A stretch of 64,000 nucleotides of DNA, from contig NW_020170391.1 in the NCBI RefSeq assembly GCF_000524195.1, forward strand, positions 1,424,938 to 1,488,937. Direction: 5' to 3'. A program made the position numbers and the translations under genes. The stretch is from Echinococcus granulosus. Its lineage: Eukaryota > Platyhelminthes > Cestoda > Cyclophyllidea > Taeniidae. Positions 13,674 to 23,200 of the stretch are shown here, one piece after another (position 1 is the stretch's first letter; each line of letters opens with the position of its first letter). A model generated the notes under the pieces. It had not been told where the DNA came from, searched no databases, and saw nothing but the letters and a program-made list of their open reading frames with translations.

Positions 13674-14498
13674 CTGAAAGGAAGTAGAGCAGATGAACCG
13701 TAGATACCGGAGAAAGTCTAAAGCACCATATATCTACAACTAGTTTATCCGATGAGGACTTGTAATGTTAAACTACCCTGATATGACAACAAAAACCAGC
13801 CAATTCCGACTTAAAAAAAGATGTGACAAGTTTCAAATTAATGCGCCACCCATGTCGATGCGAGGCAGCAGTACATTTTGCCAGGCGACCAAAAAGTAAA
13901 GGTGGATCTAAACTGATCCCAATACTACAGTAAGAAATGTTCATTATGGCTATAATTAGGAATCCATTATAATAGACAAGCATACCACAATATCGATGCA
14001 ACAATGGGTCTGGCCCGAAAAGTTTAATCATGTATACTAACAAAGCTAAAAAACAGAAATAATCTTCATTCGTAATTCTGTGAAAAAATGCCAAGTACGA
14101 CAAAGACATAGACAACACAGACATAAAGTCTTCATAAAACCAGACAAGCCACCGAGACATGAGCTCAGTAAAACATTCCAAGGGTTAGACGTAGAGGTGT
14201 CTTGCTCAGATAAGTAACAAAAGTAAAAACAAAATACCTAAAAATTTTTGAGCAAAATAGTTTAGTTTACTGAGTGCAATCACATATCTTAGCGATTCCT
14301 AGGCATGATATAAGTTGACGTATTAGCAACTTAAGGCAATAATTAGCTTTCTAAAGCTTGATTGCTGTTCCATTCATTTGTTGCGCAATTGTTGGAAATG
14401 CGAAATCTGCTGCTTATTCAATTTTGCAAAACTTGTAGATTACTTATTTTCATAAGAACATCACTTCATTGCAAGCAAAAAAATATTTCCTACACAAA
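13674..14498. other. Gene-free stretch upstream of the identified TBC1D15 exons
   Basis: The missing first TBC1D15 exon or exons should lie here or beyond the LTR cluster. I searched for a minus-strand exon ending in phase 0 with the family N-terminus and found none I could defend. The open frame 14181-13768 (-), 137 residues, has no resemblance to that N-terminus and no splice support. Confidence 0.4.
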
Positions 14499-14502
14499 CT
14501 AC

Positions 14503-14698
14503 TGTAGCGTCCCGAGACTCCCTGAAGACGAAAGAAGACACGATACTCGGGCAAAATATGTATTCAGTGCATAGAAGGTGTCTGGGCTATTGGCATGGCC
14601 CGAAAGGCCAGCCCACCCAGCGAGGTACAATGGGGCTAATTCAAAGTACAAAAGTGGCGCCTCACCAGAACCGAGGGATAAACCACTATCGTATTACA
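14503..14698 (-). repeat. Solo LTR, family A, copy 1
   Basis: A 196-base unit that reads TGTAGCGTCCC at its left end and GTATTACA at its right end on the + strand. In element orientation (minus strand) it starts TGTAATAC and ends GCTACA. It is flanked on both sides by the 4-base direct repeat ctac (14499-14502 and 14699-14702), the mark of integrase-mediated insertion. It has no coding capacity. Confidence 0.85.
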
Positions 14699-14707
14699 CT
14701 ACTATTA

Positions 14708-14905
14708 CGTAATACAAAAGTGGTTTATCCCTCGGTTCTGGCGAGGCGCCACCTTTGTATTTTGAATTAGCCCCCTTGTACCTCACTGGGTGGGCTGGCC
14801 TTTTGGGCCATGCCAATAGTCCAGACATCTTCTCCGTGCTGAACATATATATTCTGCCCGAGTGCTGTATCTTCTTTCGTCTTCAGGGAGCCTCGGGACG
14901 CCACA
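14708..14905 (+). repeat. Solo LTR, family A, copy 2, inverted to copy 1
   Basis: 198 bases, the reverse complement of copy 1 with scattered differences, so in element orientation it reads along the + strand. It starts CGTAATAC (a T-to-C change from the TG terminus) and ends CGGGACGCCACA. It is flanked by the direct repeat atta (14704-14707 and 14906-14909). Only nine bases separate it from copy 1, so the two make a palindrome of about 400 bases. Confidence 0.85.
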
Positions 14906-15137
14906 ATTAGCACGTCTAAAAATAATGACTTATTTATTCCAGTTTTACCATTCTTACTTTAGACGCACCACCTTGATACAAGAATATCGGCAAACATTTT
15001 TTGGATTTGTGCAGATCGAGAAGGATTTACGACGTATTCAGATGTATAATTGCCGTTTACGTCCTTTTCAAACAAATCAGTAGCCTACGCCCATACATAG
15101 GAAAGTCAGTACACCGACTGTCACCTTGGGGCTCTAT

Positions 15138-16328
15138 TGTAGCGTCCCAAGCCTTCCCTGAAGACGAAAGAAGACACGATACTCAGGCAGAATATATTGA
15201 AATACTTATGTTGTTTGAATTTGCCTTTCAGGGAGGAGACAAGCAGGAAATTCGGACCTTGTAACTGGACCGCCCTCTCCCTTACCTAGTGACTGCGGCT
15301 CCCCTCCTTCTTGAATATTGTATTTTCCCTATACATCTTGTCGTCTTTAATAAAGATGTCCAAAGCAAACCAACCGGGCTTGTCTAGGAACGCTAGGAAT
15401 CGGGAAGCGAAGACCGAGGAGTCTCGCTCCACAATATATATTCAACACAGATGGTGCTTGGGCTACTGACATGGCCCGAAGGCCAGCCCATCCAGCGAGG
15501 TACAAGAAGGCTGATTCAAAGTACGAAAGTGGCGCCTCACCAATACCGAGGGATAAACCAGCATCGTACTACATAGCCTCCCTCCTCTTTTGAGCGCCGT
15601 CCCCAGGGCTCCCGCAGATCAACCTTCCGCGTCAGCCATTTCGTCGTAGTCGGTGCTGTAAAGTAACGCCCCCGATCCGACCGTGCCAGTCACCAAAGTA
15701 GCATGCAACTGAAGAAATAACTGACTTTAATGTCACTGATCCATCTTGGCAATTTAACTGGATCTGGAGTTTCGTCCGGTCTAGGAACTTGATTCAGGAG
15801 CAGGGGAATTGCGCTGGCCATCATACGTGTCCATGGATAAATGTAGGAACAGCGGCCCAAAAGGTAATTTGTGTAAGGAAGGACGGGATTTAATACAGGT
15901 CCATGGGGGACGGTAGGTAAAATCTATAACAAACCTCCAGATGGTTCCACGGCTAGTGTCGCTTCAGTTGTTAATAGCTTTCCTGCAGAACACGGGACTG
16001 GGATAGATGCCAAAGGTAGACATCGACTTTATCCCTTCTGTTAGGGGTCATCGCCATTCTCCCATCGGCAGCACATGTGCTTCTTCCGCTCCGTAAACTT
16101 TAGGATCAGGGTCGCTTACCGCTACCACAAATGTAGCGTTCCGACACTCCCTGAGGACGAAGAAGGACACAATACTAGGGTTGAATGTATATTCAGCACA
16201 GAGAAGGTGTTTGGGCTACTGGCATGGCCCCAAGGCCAGCCCACCTGGGCGAGGTACAAGAAGGCGAATTCAAAAGTCCAAAGGTGGCGCCTCACTAATG
16301 CCGAGGGATAAACCACCGACGTATTACA
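15138..16328 (-). mobile_element. Full-length miniature LTR retroelement (TRIM-like), family A
   Basis: Two family-A LTRs in the same orientation (15138-15573, interrupted, and 16132-16328) bound a 558-base internal part. Read on the minus strand, the 5' LTR is 16328-16132. It is followed after four bases by TGGTAGCGG (about 16127-16119), a plausible primer-binding site whose first seven bases fit the 3' end of an initiator Met tRNA. A purine run, AAAAGAGGAGGGAGG, lies directly before the 3' LTR (about 15591-15576) as the polypurine tract. Without the nested insertion the element is about 950 bases. It has no gag or pol frame, so it depends on enzymes from elsewhere, as TRIM elements do. The flanks ctat and taat do not match, which suggests mutation or recombination. 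Confidence 0.8.
15198..15433 (+). repeat. Solo LTR, family B, nested inside the 3' LTR of the family-A element
   Basis: A 236-base unit starting TGAAATACTTATG and ending GCTCCACA. It interrupts the family-A LTR exactly where the intact copies read AATATATATTCA, with atat repeated on both sides as the target duplication. An AATAAA poly(A) signal lies at 15349-15354. The same unit occurs in reverse at 16996-17230. The nesting shows that it inserted after the family-A element. Confidence 0.85.
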
Positions 16329-16592
16329 TAATACCTAGACAGTTTAAGAGCCTACCTTTCATACCATTCCACGGAGAACCACTTCTTCTATTTTGCACGT
16401 ATTGCTCATCTAACTATCAGATTAGAATTCCATCTTCGTAACGATGATTTCTTAACTAGAATAATAAGTTTGCCCTCGAAAAAACTCATCGGATTATCCT
16501 TTAATTTGATAGTCTGCAAGCATTTAATTCTAAAGCGCCAGAGAATATATAACAGCACATTTATTTCGTGTTCCTATTGGTCCAAAAATAAT

Positions 16593-16788
16593 GTGGTACA
16601 ATAGTGGTTTATCCCTCGGTATTGGTAAGGCCCCGCTTTTGTTCTTTGAATTAGCCTTCTTGTACCTCGCTGGATGGGCTGGCCTTTCGGGTCATGCCAA
16701 TAGCCCAGACACCTTCTCTGCGCTGAATATATATTCTGCTCGAGTGTTGTGTCTTCTTTCGTCTTTAGGGAAGTCCCGTGACGCTACA
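16593..16788 (+). repeat. Solo LTR, family A, copy in + element orientation
   Basis: 196 bases, starting TGTGGTACAATAGTGG and ending GTGACGCTACA, colinear with the other family-A LTRs (GGGCTGGCCTTTCGGG near the middle). The flanks ataa and ttac do not match, so either the boundary is eroded or this is a recombination product. Confidence 0.75.
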
Positions 16789-16995
16789 TTACAATCGTCG
16801 TTACGGTCAAGGAATTCTCAGTCCTTTTACAGCTTAGCAGGATTTTTTGGCAGTTTTATTAGTTTTGTATTAAAGGTTTTAACCTAAGAAAACCGTCTCT
16901 TCTTTCCTTAATTTAAACAGTTTATAGAGGGATTTTCATCAAATCATTTTGCACGATGCTAGAAGAAGCCCATCTTTTGGGGCGTTACATTTTTG

Positions 16996-17230
16996 TGTGG
17001 AGCGAGACTCCTCGGTCTCCGCTTTTCTATTTCTAGCGTTCCTAGACAAGCCCGGTTGATTCGCTTTGGACATCTTCACTAAAGGTGACAAGATGGATAG
17101 GGAAAATACAATGTTCAAGAAGGAGGGGAGCCGCAGTCACTAGGTAAGAAAGAGGATGATCCGGTCGCGAGATTCAAATTTCCTGATTGCCTCCTTCCTA
17201 AAGGCACATTAAAACTGCATAAGTATTACA
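16996..17230 (-). repeat. Solo LTR, family B, reverse orientation
   Basis: 235 bases, the reverse complement of the unit at 15198-15433. In element orientation it starts TGTAATACTTATG and ends GCTCCACA. The direct repeat tttg flanks it at 16992-16995 and 17231-17234. The AATAAA of the other copy is altered here (AGTGAAG in the corresponding place). Confidence 0.85.
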
Positions 17231-17599
17231 TTTGAAATGACTTAGAAGTAGTTAGGCAAATGCGGTGCCTCGTTTTAAGTCTTGACATCTAGGGATTACT
17301 GTGTGCTTATGTAAAATTTGTGGTATGTTTAAACATTGGTGCACAAATGGGAACAGCGATTAACAGCACATTTAGCTAACCATATCAATATGTAGAAATT
17401 TTGCATTTCACTGGCTTGGGCTTCTATAGTGCGCTGTAATTAGCATATATTAAAGCATTATAAAAGTTGATAGGCTGGCATTTTTAAATTGTATTTTTGC
17501 TTTTTCTGAGTTTTTTGTTGTTTTAAATGTTAAAACCATTTAATTAACTGTGGTGGAAAATTCAAAGTTGCTTGATCGTGTTTCTCTGCGCCGTCCGAA
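17231..17599. other. RCC1 upstream region
   Basis: AT-rich sequence between the last solo LTR and the RCC1 start codon. It holds a TATA-like element (17459-17466) and otherwise no recognisable feature. The TBC1D15 first exon could in principle lie here in divergent orientation, but none was found. Confidence 0.4.
17459..17466 (+). promoter_or_regulatory. TATA-like box upstream of RCC1
   Basis: TATAAAAG lies 134 bases upstream of the RCC1 ATG. In AT-rich DNA this can occur by chance; position is its only support. Confidence 0.25.
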
Positions 17600-20500
17600 A
17601 TGGTTGTTAGGAGTAAGAAAAGGCGTTGCGTTGCTCCCGCTCCAAGCGCTTTGAAGCGCAGAAGAAGTGAGCATTTTTTAAAGCTGAAGCAATTTCGCCC
17701 CCATGGTCGATTTTCTGCACTTGATTTTCCTATTTACTTCCTTGTTCTTAACATCATGCTTTGGCCCTTATTGATGTAAGACCATAGGAAACTGCTTTCA
17801 TCCATTACACCTTAGTAAAAATCACTTTATTGCTGTTTTTTGGTATTCACTGTCAACATTCCTCATATTTCTGCATAATACTACCTGCAGGCTGGGTTAT
17901 ATTGCGATGCGTAAATTTACCAGTTTTTTACCATTAGTTGGTTTTTTCTTCTAATTCAAACCGAATTTTTTTTCGTTCCTTGGCGCTGTTCTCTTATGTC
18001 CTCTCTGGTACTTATATACTCGGAGTGCTTCTTGCGCGGCAAACATCTTTTATTCTTTTCCACTAGTTGATCCTTTTGCGGATGAAACTGGGGCCAAGCT
18101 TAAAAATCGCCATTTAAATAGACGCTCTACAGCAGGCATAGTTCTCACTCTTGGCGTTGGAGATACGGGTCAGCTTGGCCTCGGACCGGATATTACTGAA
18201 CGCTTGAAACCGGCCCGGTTTTCCGCTGCCAGCCTCTCTAATGGATGCCTCAATGACGATGTTGAGAGCTTTGTCCAGGTTGTTGCGGGTGGCATGCATA
18301 CTGTGTGCCTCACGGCTGACGGAAGAGTTTTCACCTTCGGCTGCAATGACGAGGGTGCTCTTGGTCGCCAATCTACAGACACTTCTCTCCAAGATACCGA
18401 CGGGAAATCCGTCGATGGTCTTGTTGAAGAGTCAAGACCTGGTGTTGTCACTTTTCCCGAAAAGGATGTGCATATTATAATGGTAGGCAATTTTTTGTCT
18501 TCTAATGTAGTCATTTTTTTTCAATTGTAATGCTTTTAAAATGGAATAATGTGTTCGATATTTTAATGAATAATCACCTTTAACCAGCAGTAAATATATT
18601 ATACTGGAGGCGAAAAAAACAATCATTTCCGTTATGTTTTGAAAATAAAATGCTCGGAGCCTTATGGTTGACTTTCCCTTAGAATTTTAGCTAAGGTGTT
18701 AAGGGCCCCATTCTTCGGCGGTAGTATCTATTTTCACTGAGTTCTTTCTGGTCATTTTGCATGTTATTTCCTTCATTGACAACTATTCTTATCGCCTTTC
18801 CCCTTACCCCACTGTTAGATTTCTGCGGGTGACAGTCACACTGCAGCCCTTGACAATCTCGGACGCGTTTGGCTGTGGGGCACTTTTCGTGGCTCTGGTG
18901 GGGCAATTGGGCTGACAAAAGAGGGCGAGATTTGTCGTTGCCCGATTCGTCTGGAAACGCTCTTGAGTGTTGTTGTGAAAATCGCTTCAGGACAGGATCA
19001 CCTCGTCTGCCTCACTGAAGAGGGTCGCCTCCTTACAATGGGCTGTGGCGAACAGGGCCAGTTGGGCCGAATTGCCGAACGCTTCTCGAAGGACGGTGGG
19101 CGTAATGGATTTGGTAAGCTGACGTCGTCCCTGATTCCCATTCATTTAGTCATAGCAATTACTGTTACGACTGTTTTCAGTGAATTTGATAGTCTCGTTG
19201 TTTGCCGTATAATTCTACAGTTTGTGGCTTTAAATCGTGGTCATCAATATATGGTATAATCAAACCTGATCAATTGCTAAGCTGAAAAGTTCCTCAGCAA
19301 AATTTCACTTCAAGTTTACAAAGGTTATAGATATTCGACTAAATTGCCTCTAGATCTACTTCTTCAACCGGGGGAATGTCGTGTACGCGGATGCAAGCGA
19401 TTTGTTGACGTCTGGGCTGGTGGATTTGCAACCATTGCGCGTTGTATGAATTCAGGTGTCATATACGCCTGCGGTCTAAATAACTACGGGCAACTTGCCC
19501 TTGTGAAAAAACGGTCTGTTGAGGTAAAGAAAAGGATGGAGATTGGTGGAAACACTCTTGCGGGCACGGAGGACTTCGTCAAAAGTGAGCAAGTTTCAGA
19601 GTCCATGCTGACGAAGAGGCAGGGTCCTCTCGTTCAGTTTATGCTCACTCCAGCAAACGGCTTCGATCCAGAGAAGAATTGGGTCCAATTTGCCATTGGA
19701 ATGCACCACACGCTGGCATTAACCTCTTCGGGTAAGCCCATTGTTTCATCCTTGTTCGTATTTTCCTCGGAAAATTATTAGCTTGTCCGTTCAAAAATAG
19801 GTCTTATATTTAGGGGAAGTTTATGCTGTTGGTCGAAGTGATTACGGCCGCCTTGGTTTCACTGTCTCCAAATCTGACTCAGATGTCTCTGCAGTCCCCT
19901 CTCCTCACGTGGTTCAAGGCCCTTTACTTGGTCGGAAATGTTGCTGGATTGGCTGTGGCGAGGCGTGCTCTTTTGCAATAGATGATGCGGGTTTGTTTAC
20001 TGCACCGATGTTCTTGTAAGCTTTTTGGTCCAAATGCCATAAACACTTTCCCACTATTCCTGCAGGGAAGGCGTTTTCTTGGGGCATGGGAAGTAGTCAA
20101 CAGTTAGCTCATGAAGTGGAGTATGAAGATGCTCCAGAACCTGGTGAAATGGTCGGCAAAAACTTATTAAATAGGTTTGTCTACTCTAAATTTTCAGTGA
20201 CTTTGGAGATCTTTTTGCTTTATCATTAAATCCCCTGACCCCTTTTCAGACGAGTTGTCATGGTCGATGCTGGTGGACAACACGCTGTCATGCTCGCTGC
20301 CGATCCCTCTCGGGTTAAACCTAGGGCCACGAAATTAGACACTGAAGAAGCTTCGGGAAAAATTGCACCCCCTAAAGATGAGAAATCAGTGGTAACGAAT
20401 AACCACACGCCATCGGCACCGATGGATACAACTTCCGAAGTAGCAGTCTCTGTGACGAATGAAAAGAACTCTTCCGACAAGCCCCTTGTGAATTCACTAA

Positions 20501-20814
20501 GTGGATCAAATCTCCCCCCGGAAGTTGCTAGCACTGCAGGAGCCACGGTAAATAGCAGTTCCGTGCACAGCTGCTCCTTCGTCGCGAGCGATCAGTCTTC
20601 ACTGAGTAGCGCCCACAGCACGGACGGCGGAGGGTCGAGCCGTCTGGGCGGTTCGCTATTTGCCCAGCCGGTGGATGCACCTTTGGCGTCAAAGGCAGGG
20701 GTTGCACCCGCTGCAGGAGTCAATTGTGGCGGCAGTACCACAAGCACTAGCGAGCCTAGTTTTCCATTGACGGACGGCGGCTCCAATACCGCCTCCCCCG
20801 CCAACACCCACTAA
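17600..20814 (+). CDS. RCC1: Regulator of chromosome condensation 1 (Ran guanine nucleotide exchange factor)
   Basis: Seven exons: 17600-17666, 18067-18482, 18819-19113, 19354-19731, 19814-19990, 20066-20174, 20250-20814. Every junction keeps frame and the product is 668 residues; human RCC1 has 421. A basic N-terminus (RSKKRRC, LKRRR) looks like a nuclear localisation signal and chromatin tether. The seven-bladed propeller shows its repeats clearly: GVGDTGQLGLG, GGMHTVCL, FGCNDEGALGR, AGDSHTAAL, ASGQDHLVCL, GCGEQGQLGR, GMHHTLAL and DAGGQHAVML. The family loads Ran with GTP on chromatin, driving nuclear transport and spindle assembly. Two parts are unusual: a charged insert of about 40 residues after NNYGQL in exon 4, and a Ser/Thr/Gly-rich tail of about 175 residues after the last blade. 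The 3' end converges on the G gamma gene. The identity is very secure. Confidence 0.96.
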
Positions 20815-21017
20815 TTATTCTCCCTCCATGGATGTCACTTTTATACCCATATCACATTTGTGTAGATGCAAACCGAAGGCAGCGACAGCCCTATTGGTAC
20901 CTTAAGTCCCCCACTTGAACTTGGTTGACCACTACGGACCCTTTAAACGCATCAAATTATCGCATACACTATCGATGTTTCAAGCTCCTGTATTTATAGA
21001 TGTAACAATTGTATTAA

Positions 21018-21023
21018 TTTATT
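21018..21023 (-). terminator. Poly(A) signal AATAAA of the G gamma gene
   Basis: On the minus strand AATAAA occurs 94 bases after the G gamma stop codon. It lies about 200 bases past the RCC1 stop, so the two convergent transcripts probably end close together or overlap. Confidence 0.6.
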
Positions 21024-21116
21024 TGTGAGGAATACACAGTGGTTCCAGTCAATTGCATGAAGAGTGAGGAAATGCACAGTGAGGTTAGACATCAAAGCAA
21101 GACAACTGAGGGGGGA

Positions 21117-22381
21117 TCAGAGTAGAGAGCACTTTCTCTTGTTCTTAAATGGATCGTCTTTGGAGGCGTTGATAAGCTGGTCGGAGTCTACGTGCTCAAA
21201 GCAGTAATTTTTGATGTCGTTGATAGCTAAGCTGAGTTTAAGACGTTTCATGTTAAGGCATGATTTGAGCACAAGAACCTCATTTTTCTTGCGCTCAATC
21301 TCATCCTGACGACTAGCAGCCGCACTTGATTCCCCAGGCTAAAACAATGACAAACAGCCAGACTGTCATCATGCTAATGAAATTAACAAGCTAGAAACTA
21401 TAGTCAAAATTACGAGGAACCTTCATTTGCAAAAGCAGCGTACAACAATGCGAACGTTTTCAATTGTGTCAAATAAAATGTATACAACTGAGAAAAATCG
21501 TAGTTTCAATAGGCTTCCACACAAAATTAATTACTTAGTAAGCACAAACAAATGCTAGTTAGAATTCTCAAAGTCAAAAAAATAGAAATGAGAACTAAAA
21601 GGCCCACTTAAGGCACAGCCATAACAATCCTGCAAAAGATAATTAAGAACTTACAATCATGACAACTCCCTTAGCCTAATTGACGAAAGTGATATATCAG
21701 GTCTGAATGAGATCAATTGCCCATCAAGGAAACGTCATATGTGATATGGAAACCAGATGCTATTTGATGTAAAGATACCTAAAATATCTGTGAGTGTCGA
21801 GTTTTTTCAGGTTTTATATGTTGAAACGAAATTTTTACCCCTGGTGAACTCTAGTATTGATAGTGTTATTTTCAACTGAGTCAGGCAAAAAATCTTATAT
21901 AGGTTGCATAAATAACATTATGTTTATCAAGTGTATGTAATAAGCTGATGTGACCTTTTAGCTGCTAAATGTTAGGCCGCAGTGGGGAGGAAAAGGCACA
22001 TAGGCAACGGATGGGAGAATCGGCGATGATCGCAAACAAAGGGCTAAAACTGACGTTTAGCTTTAGCAACTCCCCCAGCCATGAGTTCTGCAGGAAAGTC
22101 ATTAAAAGCTAAAGCATTATTAACTGGAATAGTTTTGTTGCTGGGTTTTCCATTCGTACATGCATAAAGTTGTCGATAAACTGAACTCGTTACGCCTCTA
22201 CCACTTACCTACCTACTGGATAGAGCTCGGGTGGATGTGAGTGAGCAGCCCCAAGGCGAGGCGGAAGTAACAAAAACAAACAAACATAAACCCTTTTCCA
22301 ACAAACCTGCGTTAAATCTCGCTCTTTTTTCATAAATCTGCGTTTAGGCCAGTATTCCAGAATCTCTCTGTGGACAGGCAT
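21117..22381 (-). CDS. Heterotrimeric G-protein gamma subunit
   Basis: Two exons on the minus strand: 22381-22307 (25 codons from the ATG) and 21338-21117 (73 codons and stop), joined in phase 0 through CAG/GTTTGT and TTTTAG, giving 98 residues. The second exon has the G gamma pattern: a coiled-coil start (EIERKKNEVLVLKSCL), then RLKLSLAINDIKNYC, then DDPFKNKRK and a C-terminal CAAX box, CSLL. A final leucine predicts geranylgeranylation. The protein pairs with G beta and anchors the dimer to the plasma membrane. Typical gamma subunits have 65-75 residues, so a basic N-terminal extension of about 30 residues (MPVHREILEYWPKRRFMKK and onward) is unusual. An in-frame TAA lies upstream of the ATG. 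The second exon is certain by family; the first rests on splice sites and phase. The subtype is not assigned. Confidence 0.85.
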
Positions 22382-22616
22382 GATGGCTGCACATCTACCG
22401 CTTCCGAATTAATTATCCCAATTTAAACAAAACTCTAGGTGCAGTTCAGTTTTTAAGAGGAATCAGTGACATTAAGGTCAAGTACCTCCTCAGTTGCATG
22501 GAAATCTGATGACTACCACGGGTGTTTCCACATAGCACCAACCATTTTGTGGTGGCTGACGAGATAGTTTGAACAGGGGGGCGCCGGGGATGATACTCAA
22601 AGGAGGACAGGGGCTA

Positions 22617-22811
22617 TATAATACTTTAGTTGCTTAACTCGCAGTTTGCTTGTAGTGTGACTTTTGACTTGAACACTGAAAAAAGCAGAGTGGGCTGGTC
22701 TTCAGGGCATTCCAGTATTCCGAATGCCTTCTATGTGACAAAAAAGTATATCCATATTATGCTTTAGTAAAACGCCTTTTTTTCTCTTCAGTGGAATCTA
22801 GGTGTGCTACA
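22617..22811 (+). repeat. Decayed family-A LTR between G gamma and calcineurin B
   Basis: Colinear with the family-A LTR in + element orientation: TATAATAC at the left, GTGGGCTGG in the middle, then TTCCGAATGCCTTCTATG, CTCTTCAG and a right end GTGCTACA. Many substitutions show that it is old. The flanks are possibly tata on both sides, but the left edge is ambiguous. Confidence 0.6.
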
Positions 22812-23200
22812 TATAAGGTCGCAAATTTCGTTTTGAAAATTTTGTTGTTACGTTATTAGTCAAGGCTATAATGATACAGTATCAAATTTTATAATTACTT
22901 AAGTAAATTTAAAGGCCTAAATGGGCGTTTAAATCACACAATAATAATGCTCCATTCGCATAAAAATGATTACATATTTGTGGCATGACTAAGTTGAAAC
23001 TAGCCTCATTTTGAAGTTGTAACAAATTTTTTCGCCAGCTAAGATGGTAGATGATTTTTTTTCCTTGTGTCATTTTATAAACTTTTTATTAGGTGATTCT
23101 ACTAGATTGATTTGATACGCGAAGCTAGTTTTTACCTTTGAAGTTAAACGCGGTGATTTCATTTTTGCTGCCGGCTGTTTTTTTCTGTCCTTGATTTGAT

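Noticed and set aside
13037..14181. Hydrophobic minus-strand frames that look like membrane segments
   Set aside because: The first (13222-13037) falls in the intron between TBC1D15 exons 13539-13295 and 13005-12937. The second (14181-13768) lies upstream of the first identified exon, without splice support or resemblance to the family N-terminus.
14503..14905. Interpretation as one foldback DNA transposon
   Set aside because: Each arm has its own 4-base target duplication (ctac, atta), and arms occur singly elsewhere, which fits two solo LTRs better.
18114..18514. Long minus-strand frames opposite RCC1 exon 2
   Set aside because: Shadows of the coding exon; the + strand reading matches RCC1 repeats.
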